From: Salticus scenicus
Taxonomy: Eukaryota > Arthropoda > Arachnida > Araneae > Salticidae
DNA: 64,000 nt
Reading direction: 5' to 3'
Assembly: GCA_963930645.1 (NCBI GenBank)
Contig: OZ005648.1
Span: 153,022,535 to 153,086,534, forward strand
Shown here: piece after piece, positions 23,066 to 33,190 of the stretch
How positions within the stretch are numbered: the stretch's first letter is position 1
Layout: each line of letters begins with the position of its first letter
Notes under the pieces: model-generated
Told to the model about the DNA's origin: nothing
The model's database searches: none
What the model saw: only the letters and a program-made list of their open reading frames with translations
Translations under genes and position numbers: made by a program

Positions 23066-23436
23066 TAAAATATTTTAATATCTTTATCACATCAGTTTTT
23101 GTGAGATAAAAGTACTAAAATGATAAATACTACTTATACAACGCTGATTTTTTTTTTTTTTTTTTTTTAACAAGGTTCAATGAATAAAGAAATTTACAAA
23201 AGCGTTTTGTAAACCTATTAAAATTTCTCATAACCAAAATGACCTTCAAAAACTATTGCTTCCGATAACGCAGAGAAATTGCAAATGACACAATCATCAC
23301 TGAAATAAATGCATCAAAAGTTGAAAAAAGCAAAGCGATTAAACTACGTTCAGAAAGATTTAGAAGATCTATTGGCTTTTTTCTTTCTTTCATTTTTTTT
23401 TTTTTTTTTTTTTTTTTTCGTTTCTTTTCTTTTCTT

Positions 23437-23570
23437 CGGCAAATATCAGTCATGTATTCAAAAATCACTTTTATGTTTATGCTCCTGACGTCATCAAAGG
23501 GAAGGGCGAAAATACAATTTATCATTTATTACCTTTTGAAAAGAATTTCAAAAGAGATTTAAGTGATAAA
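23437..23570. repeat. Dispersed repeat R2, copy 2
   Basis: Direct-orientation match to 18781-18940, without the long poly(A). It contains GCTCCTGACGTCATCAAAGG where the other copy has TTCCTTACGTCCTC and then A residues. Confidence 0.65.
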
Positions 23571-23707
23571 AATGAAAATACTTTTGTTGAAAAGTTTTTG
23601 CATTGTTAGAAATTGTATAATTCTTTTCAATGGGTTATTAGACATAAATGTGTTGAATTTTTTGAAGAATTTTTTGTAATTCTCAATAAATTAATATAGG
23701 AGATATC

Positions 23708-23708
<1 letters not shown>

Positions 23709-23752
<44 letters not shown>
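23709..23752. repeat. (ATT)n microsatellite
   Basis: About 14 trinucleotide units. Similar shorter runs occur near 6107, 9353, 11550, 30087 and 36214. Confidence 0.9.
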
Positions 23753-23753
<1 letters not shown>

Positions 23754-24153
23754 GTAATGTTTTATTATACCTCTTTAAACGGTACTTTTAATGTTGAAAA
23801 CTAGTAATTTATTTATTTATTTGTTTATTATACATTACAGATTCTATGAAAAATTTAACAAAAAAAAAAAAAAAAAAAATCTGTGTGGTTCGTACGTTTT
23901 TATAAATTATTCATATAGAATGCAATTCAATGTAAAAACGATTTCATAATTTTTCTGAATATAATTGCGTGAAAAAGGATTTATTTGAGATAATACTTTA
24001 TACATAAACGTGAATTTTAAAGATGTTTTTATAATATTTAATCGATTAAAATGTAAGATATATTTTGAATTATTTTCATATACAGCATTTTCTTAATGTA
24101 GTTTAATAATTTTAAATAATGGCGTTCTTAAGATGTGATAGAGACATTTTCTT

Positions 24154-24185
<32 letters not shown>

Positions 24186-24285
24186 TTTAATTATTTCCAG
24201 AATTTTTTTCTTTCTATTTTTTTTTTTTTTTTTTTTTTTTTTTTGTGCATCACAATTAATTTATGGAATCACATCATGTAATATA

Positions 24286-24295
24286 CACTAAGCGA

Positions 24296-24329
<34 letters not shown>

Positions 24330-25986
24330 GCACTGCAGAAAAAATGACTTACACCTTTTTTATTAGTAATAACTTAAAATTAATGGTTGAAACAAATAAA
24401 AGTGTCATGTTTGCATAATACCAAAGAGATGAAATGATACCTATGTACATTTTCGATTTAATAATTCGCTTTATTACACTCTACGAATTACTTTATAAAA
24501 ATCTACATAAAACTTTCTTTTTAAACATAATGCAATAGCCGTACACTTTATACTCTATTATGATTTATTATATGAAATAAGTTATATTTTAATATATGAA
24601 ATAAAACTATTTATTTGTTAGATCTAAGCAACTTTTTATTAAAAATATGTATTCTGCATTGGGTTAATTCCACCTTTATATAGAATTACTGCTTTAATGC
24701 ACAATGGCATAGTATTATACAGTGTTTTAATATAAATCTCAGAAATTTCAATGTGCCAAATATCACAAATAATTTTTTCTAGTTCTGGCTGAGTTGTAGG
24801 CTGCAAATTTCGAATACACTCCCCTCTCCTCCGCCTTTTTATAAACGAAACATTTTCGAACGGATAGCGATTTGGACTATTTCCATGTCTGGTAAAGAAG
24901 AAATTCTACTATATCCTTTGTGGGATTTAACTTAAAGTTAAAAAAGATATGATTACTTACAGAATTATAGGTTCTCATGGGATTGGATAGGAAATTTTGA
25001 CAATCTGAAGTGAATAAACTTACCACAGACGCCGTGTAGTAAGGTGCATTATCATCTCGAAATGCTGTTTGTGGAAATGTCCAAGATACCTCCAAAATAG
25101 TCGGTTAGGCAGCACTTTTATGAAGATTGTATTTTATTTCGAGTTAATTGATTCCTTGAGAAATTTGTCCGACTGTTTGAAAAGTTATGCACCTCCGTAC
25201 CATAATGTACGAAGAATGTGTCACTGTTTTAAAAGTGCTATTTTCATTAAGTCGGTCATATTTTCGTTGTCAGATCTGCTTGTTTTCTTTAGCTCGAAAT
25301 AAGTTAAACTTGACTCATCGAAGAGAACCAGTTCAGCTCAATAATTAATTAATCATTTTATAATTTTTTTTAGCCATCTCAGGCCTTGCTTTTCTAATTA
25401 TTTTCAATTAGAATGGAATTGTTTAAAATTTTCTGTCATTTAAACCTGCTTTGTTTAATAGTCGCTTCAGTGTAGTTAAAGAAATTATGCTGTTAAACAC
25501 TTTTTCTGAATGTCTTTTATGTTCTAAGTGTAATACAAACCGATTTTATAAGCAATGGTTTTTTAATTTACGGTCATCTCGCTTGGATGAGTGGCATGGA
25601 CGCCTAAAGAAATATCCAGTTTAAACGACGAAAAAATTTTATATTTTGCCAAAAACCATTTTACCAATATTCCGTTAGCATTTAATTACTTTGCCATCTC
25701 ATGTATTAAAATATTTTTTTGTTTTCTTTCAAAAATTAATACTTTTTGGGGCATCGTTATCTGCCTTATTACTACTATTTTTGAAATAATTTCTAAAATT
25801 ACAATTTTCCTCACAGTTGTATTTTATTTTTAACACTGGACTCAATGCTAAAGTGTATGTGGAGGACAACATAATATAATCTGCTCGAAAATTTGCTTTT
25901 TAAACGATGAAATTGGCGGTTGTAGAAGGTGAAAAGAAAATATCCAGGTGCGACTTTTTCTTTTTTTTTTTTTTTGTCGCTTAGTG
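24286..25986 (-). mobile_element. Tc1-like DNA transposon, inactive
   Basis: A 1.7-kb element between TA dinucleotides (24284-24285 and 25987-25988), with terminal inverted repeats starting CACTAAGCGACAAAAA. Both ends are followed by long A/T runs that have expanded inside the repeats. Its length is normal for a Tc1-family transposon, and it encodes a broken transposase on the minus strand. The preserved target duplication and ends show a single insertion not since dissected. Confidence 0.85.
24640..25860 (-). pseudogene. Tc1-like transposase remnant
   Basis: The minus strand encodes a decayed Tc1 transposase in several frames. Clear pieces are FRDDNAPYYTASVV (family FQQDNAPCHTA block with the second catalytic Asp, about 25060-25020), NSPNRYPFENV with the third acidic residue (about 24885-24850; family SPDLNPIENLW), and the C-terminal block PTTQPELEKIICDIWH, then MPLCIKAVILYKGG near 24690. 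The frame is broken by stops and shifts upstream of the second Asp and by a shift after it. The N-terminal DNA-binding part is only faintly readable. It cannot make an active enzyme. Confidence 0.85.
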
Positions 25987-27540
25987 TATATTTATATATT
26001 TATTTATTTATAGTATAATATTAAAACGATAAATATCATGATTAATTCGTTTCCCTTCCAAGTACGCAAATAAATATTACCAAAAGAATGTTTGAAAATA
26101 AATATACAAATTTTAACATGCAGATAAATGTACTTGCATACATGAAATAGGTATTTGGTTATATATAAGGTGATGTGCAAATAAGTAAAACATGAAAAAA
26201 TAAACATTCAATAAATAAAATTTAATAAGTTTAAAAAGTAAACGTTAAATATCAATTTCTAGAATTAAATTAATACTTAATAATACAATAGTTTAATAGC
26301 TTGGAAGTGTTAAAATTGCATTAAATATTTCTATATTAAATTTCTCTCTCTCTCTCTATATTTTTTTTTTAACTTTTAATTTTTTTCTCTTTACTTTTAT
26401 ATAAAAATCAATATGTTCTCTAGGAACTGAATGAGGATATGAAACATATACAGATACTCACAATTATCCGCGGACCTGAGTGGCGCAGGTTTTACGAATG
26501 ATGCAAATCGCGAGTAAGTTACAATAAGACTAAAGATAAGGCCTAAATGACATGAAAAATATTCTAGCTCAGAAACATGAATGTATTGTACATAAAATTA
26601 AATACAAACAATGAAAATATGCACAATTAATAAAATTATTTGTGTTTTACGTACTATAGGATGTACAAACAGTATATATGTATTAGTTATTAAATTTTAC
26701 ATTTGACACACATTTATTACATTTTTATGTTGCTTATTTATTGATTATTTCACTTGTGATTATTGATGCATAATAACAAATTTTATTGCTGTTTTTTCAC
26801 TCATAATTTTTTAACTAATTTATTGGTTTCTCACATGTTGTGGTGAGTTTATTTTGGTATACGTTTTTTCTTATTTTATTTACAATGAATGTTTTGGGCC
26901 TGTGCACAAAGAAATACTTAGCTTTTGCTACCTTCTTGACAGAAAAACATTCCTTTATTTCGCATATTTGCATTCTATCAGGCCCTTGTTAACATTAGAA
27001 TGCAAATCTTGCTGTTATCTTATTCCAATTTGCTTTAATTCATTTTGATTTGACTTTATTTCTTTTTTGGTTCGATTTGGGTGGTCTTTGTTTTTGATCA
27101 TATTAATTGTTTGAATACTAATATTAGATCATCTTTAAATTCTAACTGTACGTATTGATAATATTATATTTCTACTGCACGTTCTGATTAGCAATATTTA
27201 TATATATATATATATATACTTACGATGATGTCAGTGTACGAACTGCAACCTGATTTATACATATATGTACTTTACTTACGATTAAATAAGAAATAATACC
27301 CATCAAGAAAAGTAGTGGTCTGGAAAAAACATGTCTGGTATCATACTGTACTGTATAAAAAATAAAACAAAAGTAATATAGTTCTTTGTATTTACATTTA
27401 GTTTTCTTAAATAAAAAAAAATGTTTTTGTTGTTTCTTTTTGATGAAATCCTCTCTGTTGATCGCGCCTATATTATATAACCTCGGATAATCCGCAACGC
27501 GCTTAATCCGCTCTCGGATAATCAATACTTTAGTCAGTAA
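25987..27540. other. AT-rich region with pogo/Tigger-like end sequences
   Basis: No gene. ATTATCCGCGGACCTGAGTG at about 26463-26482 and a doubled GGATAATCCG/CGGATAATC block at about 27481-27522 resemble the ends of pogo/Tigger-type transposons. They face each other about 1.06 kb apart, so a degraded non-autonomous element could span 26458-27525. I cannot align the two ends base for base. An (AT)n run is at about 27201-27218. Confidence 0.35.
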
Positions 27541-27544
27541 TTGT

Positions 27545-27792
27545 CTATTTAGATTTTGATTTAGATATTTTTTTAAAAATCCTGTCCATTACTTCTTCAG
27601 AATCACAAAGTGAGCAAGTACAATCGTTTATGATACCTATGAGCTTCAAATGAGCGGCAAGGCAGTCGTGTCCTGTAGACAAGCGGAAAGTGGTCACTGC
27701 CTTACGTCTTCGTTTATCAGGAATAAGTGAAGGACTTAAATTCATCCAGTTCTTTAGAGCTGCACGATTCTTAAGATCTCGTAAGGCGTTAG

Positions 27793-27828
<36 letters not shown>

Positions 27829-28010
27829 AATCCTCCAGTAAGAAATGGTTGTATTAGAACATTGAAATAAGATGGCACCTCTTTTTGCAAGGAAGTCCCT
27901 TTGTTCATTTCCCCAAAGGCTACAATGGCCGGGGGCCGGGCGCCCACTGGAGAACAATTTGTTTTCCCTCTAAAGTGAGAGTTCTCAAGGATTCTTGACA
28001 TTGGTATATT
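27545..28010 (-). pseudogene. LINE ORF2 C-terminus: second half of RNase H and Cys-rich tail
   Basis: Read on the minus strand, RNase H residues are recognisable across two frames: VLQWAPG then HCSLWGNEQRDFLAKRGA (family LQWVPSHCGIPGNEQADSLAK). After a 30-base A/T run (27795-27824) comes RKAVTTFRLSTGHDCLAAHL and CTCSLCDSEEVMD, the conserved tail seen in Jockey/X-element-type LINEs of arthropods. The frame is shifted near 27940 and interrupted by the homopolymer. Its partner half lies inverted at 28090-28441. RNase H in these elements removes the RNA template after reverse transcription. Confidence 0.85.
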
Positions 28011-28044
28011 TCATGTGTTAATGATGATCCACAGCGCTAACTGA

Positions 28045-28463
28045 TATGTTCGGAAAGTAAAAATATTATGAAAATAAAAACCTTATGTCTCTATGAAATG
28101 CTAGTGCGGATAGATGGTCCCTACTAGAGGAACTATGGGACCAAGCCAAGGAATTTAAAAACTCAATATGGATTTATTCAAAAAGTCCTGACTATTAAGA
28201 AATATCTTGTAATTCCAGGTGATATACAACCACGTATGACATCCAGAAATCCCTTGGAAGTGACAAATGTCGATATGAGGCTGAATCTAGTTGAAACTAC
28301 TCATAGAAAGAGAGATGTTGCACCAAGTGTGTTGAAATGTTTTCCCTTGGAGACCATTGCGGCCAGATATCCATCATCTCAGTGGCTGCAAATTTTTACT
28401 GATGGTTCCCAGTTTGACTGTCATCTTAATGTAGGGGCTGGTATGTTCGGAAAGTAAAAATAT
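28045..28463. repeat. 22-bp perfect direct repeat flanking the inverted LINE half
   Basis: TATGTTCGGAAAGTAAAAAT plus two bases occurs at 28045-28066 and 28442-28463. Coding similarity to RNase H stops at the second copy (GAG at about 28440). The repeats therefore bracket the plus-strand fragment like a target-site duplication or a repair footprint. Confidence 0.8.
28090..28457 (+). pseudogene. LINE ORF2: first half of RNase H, inverted
   Basis: The plus-strand frame runs through SADRWSLLEELWDQAKEF and MTSRNPLEVTNVDMRLN to WLQIFTDGSQFDCHLNVGAG, where FTDGS carries the first RNase H catalytic Asp. The sequence then stops matching. The continuation of the same domain lies on the opposite strand at 27545-28010. 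An intact element would have had one reading frame, so a rearrangement or a special insertion mechanism split it. The frame is open for over 100 codons, meaning limited decay. Confidence 0.85.
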
Positions 28464-28928
28464 ATATTTGTATTAAACAAGAAAAGAAAAAAATAATGTA
28501 ATCAAATTTTCAGCATGAATTTGTTCGTAGCTTTTTTTGGTGAATGGAAATTTTTCTTGTAGTTCTCTATACAACAGTATCTAATTAGTTTCTATAAAAC
28601 CGAGATCCAGTAAGAGCAATTTGTGTTGTAGTTTAATATACGATTAGGTGTTGACAAATATTGTATGCCTCAGAGTAATCCTCATAACCAAAAAGAAGGA
28701 CGTTTTATTTTATAATTATATATATTATAGGCTATACTAATTCGGTGCAATGATTAATTAAAGATAGAATGTAATATAACATACCAATGTATACTTGTAC
28801 AGCTTAAATACTTTGAGAGCTAGAATGTTAACCTAGTTTTATGTTTTCTTTCAAAGAGGTGCGTTTCTTTCTAAAAAACGGATTGAATGATACGTTGTTT
28901 TATAACTGACGATCTTGCAATAGGGAAA

Positions 28929-29218
28929 AATGTTTAATTCAAAATCGAGGAGCAAACATTCAAACCGTGTATTCTCCTTCGGAAACAATTTTTAAGAGAA
29001 CACAAAAACTAATAAATTAAAAAATAACTAAACTTAAAACTTAATTATCATTTGTTTAGATATATTAGTAGATACTAAGAACATATTTAGACATATCTAG
29101 GAAGATATGTAGACATGCTGTTTTTATGTTAAGTTTAAACAAAAATCACCAACTTAGTTCTTTTATTTTTGGAGAAAACACGGTTTAAATGTTTGCTCCT
29201 CAATTTGCGTTGAACATT
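28929..29218. mobile_element. Foldback MITE with GAGGAGCAAACATT arms
   Basis: The left end AATGTTTAATTCAAAATCGA and the right end (inverse) AATGTTCAACGCAAATTGAG are followed in both arms by GGAGCAAACATT and then AAACCGTGT and TTCTCC. The arms are about 50 bp with a loop of 190 bp. No coding capacity and no clear target duplication, so the superfamily is unknown. Confidence 0.7.
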
Positions 29219-29570
29219 GATGAATGCACACTGTTAAAAATGAACTATTTAAGTATGAGAAGATCAGATTCCTCATATTTTTTCGAGAAGATTCTTCTCA
29301 AAAAAAGCGGGAGCCGTTGCTTTCTCAAAAATGGGTATATTAATGAAATAAGTACTAATAATTTAATTTTATGAAAGGCGTTACGATAAATGGTTTTATT
29401 TTGTTTTATAAATCCTTTGAATAATGTGCACTGTTAAAACACGCTTCTCAAAAATAAGCAGAATCTTCTCATTTTTGAGAAGTTTCATTTCTTTTAATAG
29501 CTCCGAGTAGGAACTTATCATTTTTATTTTTATTTTATTTTTTCTCATTTAACTATTCCTTTCAGTTTCA
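29219..29570. other. Region with repeated CACTGTTAAAA / TTCTCAAAAA words
   Basis: CACTGTTAAAA occurs at about 29230 and 29427 in the same orientation, and GAGAAG/CTTCTC words recur at 29258-29495. This may be an old MITE or a tandem duplication. No gene. Confidence 0.3.
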
Positions 29571-29579
29571 CTCTTGTAA

Positions 29580-29740
29580 TATTGTAACGAAAGTTGTGAC
29601 ATTTGTGAACACTGTGGCTCCAAAGAGAGGCATCGGGCTACGAAACTAGCAATTGTGAGTTCGATCCCCGTCAAAATAAATCATTTAAAAATGGTTTTTG
29701 TTTGAATCAAAGTTATTTATTTTTCATTTAACCATTATGG
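29580..29740 (+). mobile_element. tRNA-derived SINE, family A copy 1
   Basis: A-box-like GTGGCTCCAAAGAGAGG (29614-29630) and B-box GAGTTCGATCCCC (about 29657-29669) form an RNA polymerase III internal promoter. A shared 3' body follows, AAAAATGGTTTTTGTTTGAA and on. The same arrangement is at 38010-38158. It is not a functional tRNA gene: the acceptor stem does not close. Confidence 0.75.
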
Positions 29741-31211
29741 CATTAAAAACAATTTTTATAGATGACACACGCATCACATAAACTTTAAATTTTACATCTA
29801 CTTTTAAAGATAGCACGCGATCATGTTTTATATAAAAATTAAATCATGAAATTAATTTTTTTACTTATTTTTATTTCATTTTGCACGCGCACTTTTCATT
29901 TCTAATTCAAAATTATTAAAAAATAAATAAAAAAATAAAAAACATTTTTGATAGTGTTTGTTTTGATACTTATTATTATTAATTTTCTTTTCTTTTCTTT
30001 TTCTTTTCAAAAAAAAAATAAAAAAATAAATATTTTGATGAAATTCTGGCAAAAGCAGAATTTAGTTTAGGACGGAGGACTATTAGTTTATTTATTATTA
30101 TTATTATTGTTATTATTATTATTATAACATTTCTTTCAAATTATTCAATTATATTTTCGATAAATTTTAGATTTCGATAAATGTTCAACTATCGAAAAAT
30201 GACACCGCACAAAAATCCCAGATTGAGACTAATAGTTCTCAGTCCTTAAAAAAAAAAAAAAAAGAAAAAAAAAATAGTAATAATACAAACAACTTATGAT
30301 ATTTATTATATTTGCTTAATGCTCATCATATCCTTTTCTATTAAAAAGCAAAAAAAAAAAAAAAAAAAAAAAAATTAAATATCCAAATAAAAATCGGCTC
30401 AAAAAATAATGTTTTAAAAATATCGTTAATATAAAGCGTGTATTTATTTTTCAATTGTCAAGGATGCGACCTTGTTTCTTATCTTCAGTCTGCTATATTT
30501 TTATTTGTTTCCTCTCTGCAACAATGAAAAATCCATGTATTTATCTCGCTTCCTCTTTTGTTGAGTTATGAATATTTAGATTTTTGACTAGCCTTTATTT
30601 CATAACGCAAAAATATTCTTGATCCTATGTTATTATTATTTTTTTTTTCTCTTTGTACTATATTCAAAGAGTTTGTAGAAAGAAAGTGAAAAATAATTGT
30701 GATTTGCATTCGTCATGGATGAGATTAAAGATAAAATATTTCAGTAGTTATATATTCTAGAATTTTTGTAGGAAAAATATAAAAATTTTGAACGGAAATG
30801 TAGAACCTGCTTATGCATAAATACAGGAAATTAGTAAATTTTACATGTTATACCACACGTGGTTTACATATTTATACTAGTGGTGGCATGTATTATTATT
30901 ATTATTTTATTATTTTATTTTTTAACCATAAAAAAAAAAAGTTTAAATTTTTGACAAAATATGTTTGTGTAAAGGATGCCATTACAGTGAAGTACGCATA
31001 TTTCTCTTACAGAAAAATTCTAGGAAGAGAGAAATACATTAATAAATAGACAAATAACATTTTTAGTTTGCAAAAACAATAATATTTCTTACTATTCTGT
31101 GAATATAAAATGACCGCTCTACCTAGTCGTATAATATGCAAATTTGAGAACTGTCTTTAAGGAAGTTTTATATTGTAAAAGAAACCCATTGATTATAATA
31201 TTTACTTTGTA
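29741..31211. other. Gene-free AT-rich region
   Basis: No gene. It contains TTA-repeats at about 30087-30122, A-rich runs near 30247-30273, poly(A) at 30349-30374 and a TTA run at about 30893-30908. Confidence 0.5.
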
Positions 31212-32468
31212 CAGGTTGATTCAAAATTAGTGTGACCAATTTTAAAAGCATGTAAATATTTATGGTAAATTTTAATCGCTTTACCACCAGTTTTATTTTA
31301 AAAGTGAGACGTTTAAATTACCAATCTAGCTATTTTTATTAGTGGGAATATATTATCGCTCCGAAATTAGATCTTCGAACCCGAAGCGAAATTTTAAAGC
31401 TTTTGAAGGATGGTTGCTCAAATTCTATTATAAATAAAGCCTTTAAAAATCAGAAAAGACATTTTTCTAATGGATTACTATCTGAACTTTGAAAAGAAAT
31501 ATAATTTGGCTGGCAATCAAAAGCTCCAGGGAAAAAATGTGGATGAAAGGAAGTCCTTGGTGAAAAAGAATAAAAGAAGCTGAAAAAACTTATCACTGTA
31601 GAAAATCCTCTGCCTCAAAGAACTTTCGCAAAGAAACTACAGGTATCGCAATCGACAATTTGTCGTCAGATAAAGAAAACTGGGTATAAAAAAGTGAATA
31701 AACCAGTCTGTCATCAAATGTCTAAGACCGTAGAAAAACGAAGAAAACGTTCTTGGCCTCTGTATTTAAAGTTACGCTAAGTTAGGTACAAAACATGGAT
31801 AACTTCGGATGAAGCACTGTTTCATCTGTCATCCACAACTGGCAAAACGTAGATAGAATATATTTCACGCGAAAAGCGTCGCAAATACGTAGCTGTTTTG
31901 CAGAAGCCAAGTTGGCCGTCAGGTGGTATGGTGTGGATGGGAATGTCCTCTCAAAAGGCTTAACAAAATCATTTTTTGTAGAACCAAAGGCTAAAATTGG
32001 TGCTAAATACTATCAGAATAAAGTTACGAAGGACACGATCAAAGAAAGTAAACGTCTTTACCCTCAAGGAAAGTTTGTTTTTCACCAAGATTCTGCACCA
32101 AGTCATACTGCAAAATCAATTGTAAAATGGCAGAAAAAAAAAAAAAAAAAAATCTTCCTCCTGCAAAATGGCTACTATCATCCCCTGAATTTGCTCCTTG
32201 TGATTATTTGTATGGGGTTATTAAAAAAAACCAATTAACTAGACGTAAAGTAAGAACACTCCAAGGGCTTCAAAAAGCAATCAAAGAGGAAGTTAGAAAA
32301 ATACCCCTCAAAATGGTCGAGAATGCTCTTTTGGCTTGGACTAAACGTTTACTTAAAGTGTACGTACTATGTTAAAAGAAACGACATTGAAAATTTCATG
32401 TTAATAACTTAATCCAATACAAATTTCTGATGATCTGAAATTAATCACACTAATTTTGAATCAACCTG
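31212..32468 (+). mobile_element. Mariner-like DNA transposon with intact ends, inactive
   Basis: A 1257-bp element flanked by TA (31210-31211 and 32469-32470). The terminal inverted repeats CAGGTTGATTCAAAATTAGT, extending through GTG, are nearly perfect. Size, TA target and one transposase-like coding region fit the mariner group of the Tc1/mariner superfamily. Confidence 0.9.
31373..32375 (+). pseudogene. Mariner-like transposase, multiply broken
   Basis: The plus strand encodes a transposase in shifting frames. The N-terminal helix-turn-helix region is visible as QRTFAKKLQVSQSTICRQIK near 31618-31680. The catalytic blocks are WITSDEALFH (first Asp near 31808), FVFHQDSAPSHTAKS (second Asp near 32092) and LLSSPEFAPCDYLYGVIK (third Asp near 32200), so a DD-D type triad. 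The spacing of the last two is now about 37 residues and includes a lysine run from a 19-A tract (32134-32152), so the original spacing was shorter. Several stops and frameshifts lie between 31480 and 31920. The C-terminus ends VYVLC and a stop near 32373. Confidence 0.9.
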
Positions 32469-33190
32469 TATATCTACTCATATATCGCCATATCTATTAT
32501 AAGAATCCTGTAATAACGAACATTTCTTGAGTTTTCTGTATCTCATTATGAGATAGTAATCAAATTTACGTATTTCTGTTAAACGATTTGCAAAAATCAC
32601 AATCATAACTGCACAGTTTTCTTCAACAGATATTATCCTTATGAGAAATATTTTTTCTGCCAGCACAGCTATTTTGAGAGTTCCTACTCTATTAATATTG
32701 CTTAAATAAATGATTTTTAGAAGATGTCAAACATAAGTTTCATGATCTTTCTTTATTTCTTTTTTAAACTTTTAATGAAACGTCATAAAATACCCATCAA
32801 TATTGTTCCTATACTTTCGTATTAATAATTTTTATTTATATTCCTTAATATTTTGATTAATTCATTAGGAATCCAATTGATACCCAACAGGCCTATCGTT
32901 CACTAAATATTTATGATTATAGATGTTTCTGAAAAAATTGCAAATCTACGTACTTTTTTGTGTACTGTGAACCTTTAACATACAAAAAGTTGGAAATCTG
33001 ATTATTTTTGCTTTAACTTGAGCCCGCTACTGAACCCAAATTAATTGAGACGTCCAGAAGTTCTTTTTTTTCTATTTATTGTTCAATGAAAGTAATTTGG
33101 GATTCCAGAATTCTTTTCGCATTCGAATTTCTTTAAAAAGGAACTGTTCACCTTTGACTGATAAGTTTAAACCTTCTTTCTATGAATATT
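32469..33190. other. Gene-free AT-rich region
   Basis: I see no gene or element in this stretch. Confidence 0.5.

Larger units (their letters stand above)
22091..24285. other. Gene-free region with homopolymers and one dispersed repeat
   Basis: No gene supported. It holds poly(T) near 22520-22535, poly(A) 23030-23063, poly(T) near 23149-23168 and 23393-23418, repeat R2 copy 2 (23437-23570), an ATT-repeat run at 23709-23752, and poly(T) at about 24158-24184 and 24221-24244. A minus-strand frame (23253-23525) shows a hydrophobic tail, FDAFISVMIVSFAISLRY, but it is interrupted by a lysine run from the homopolymer, so I do not call it a gene. Confidence 0.5.

Noticed and set aside
23253..23525. 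Minus-strand frame ending in a transmembrane-like segment
   Set aside because: The frame is interrupted by a lysine run from a homopolymer and part of it is repeat R2; no family match.
29613..29670. Possible tRNA gene
   Set aside because: A- and B-box words are present, but no acceptor stem or closed cloverleaf; a homologous copy with a shared non-tRNA body shows it is a SINE.
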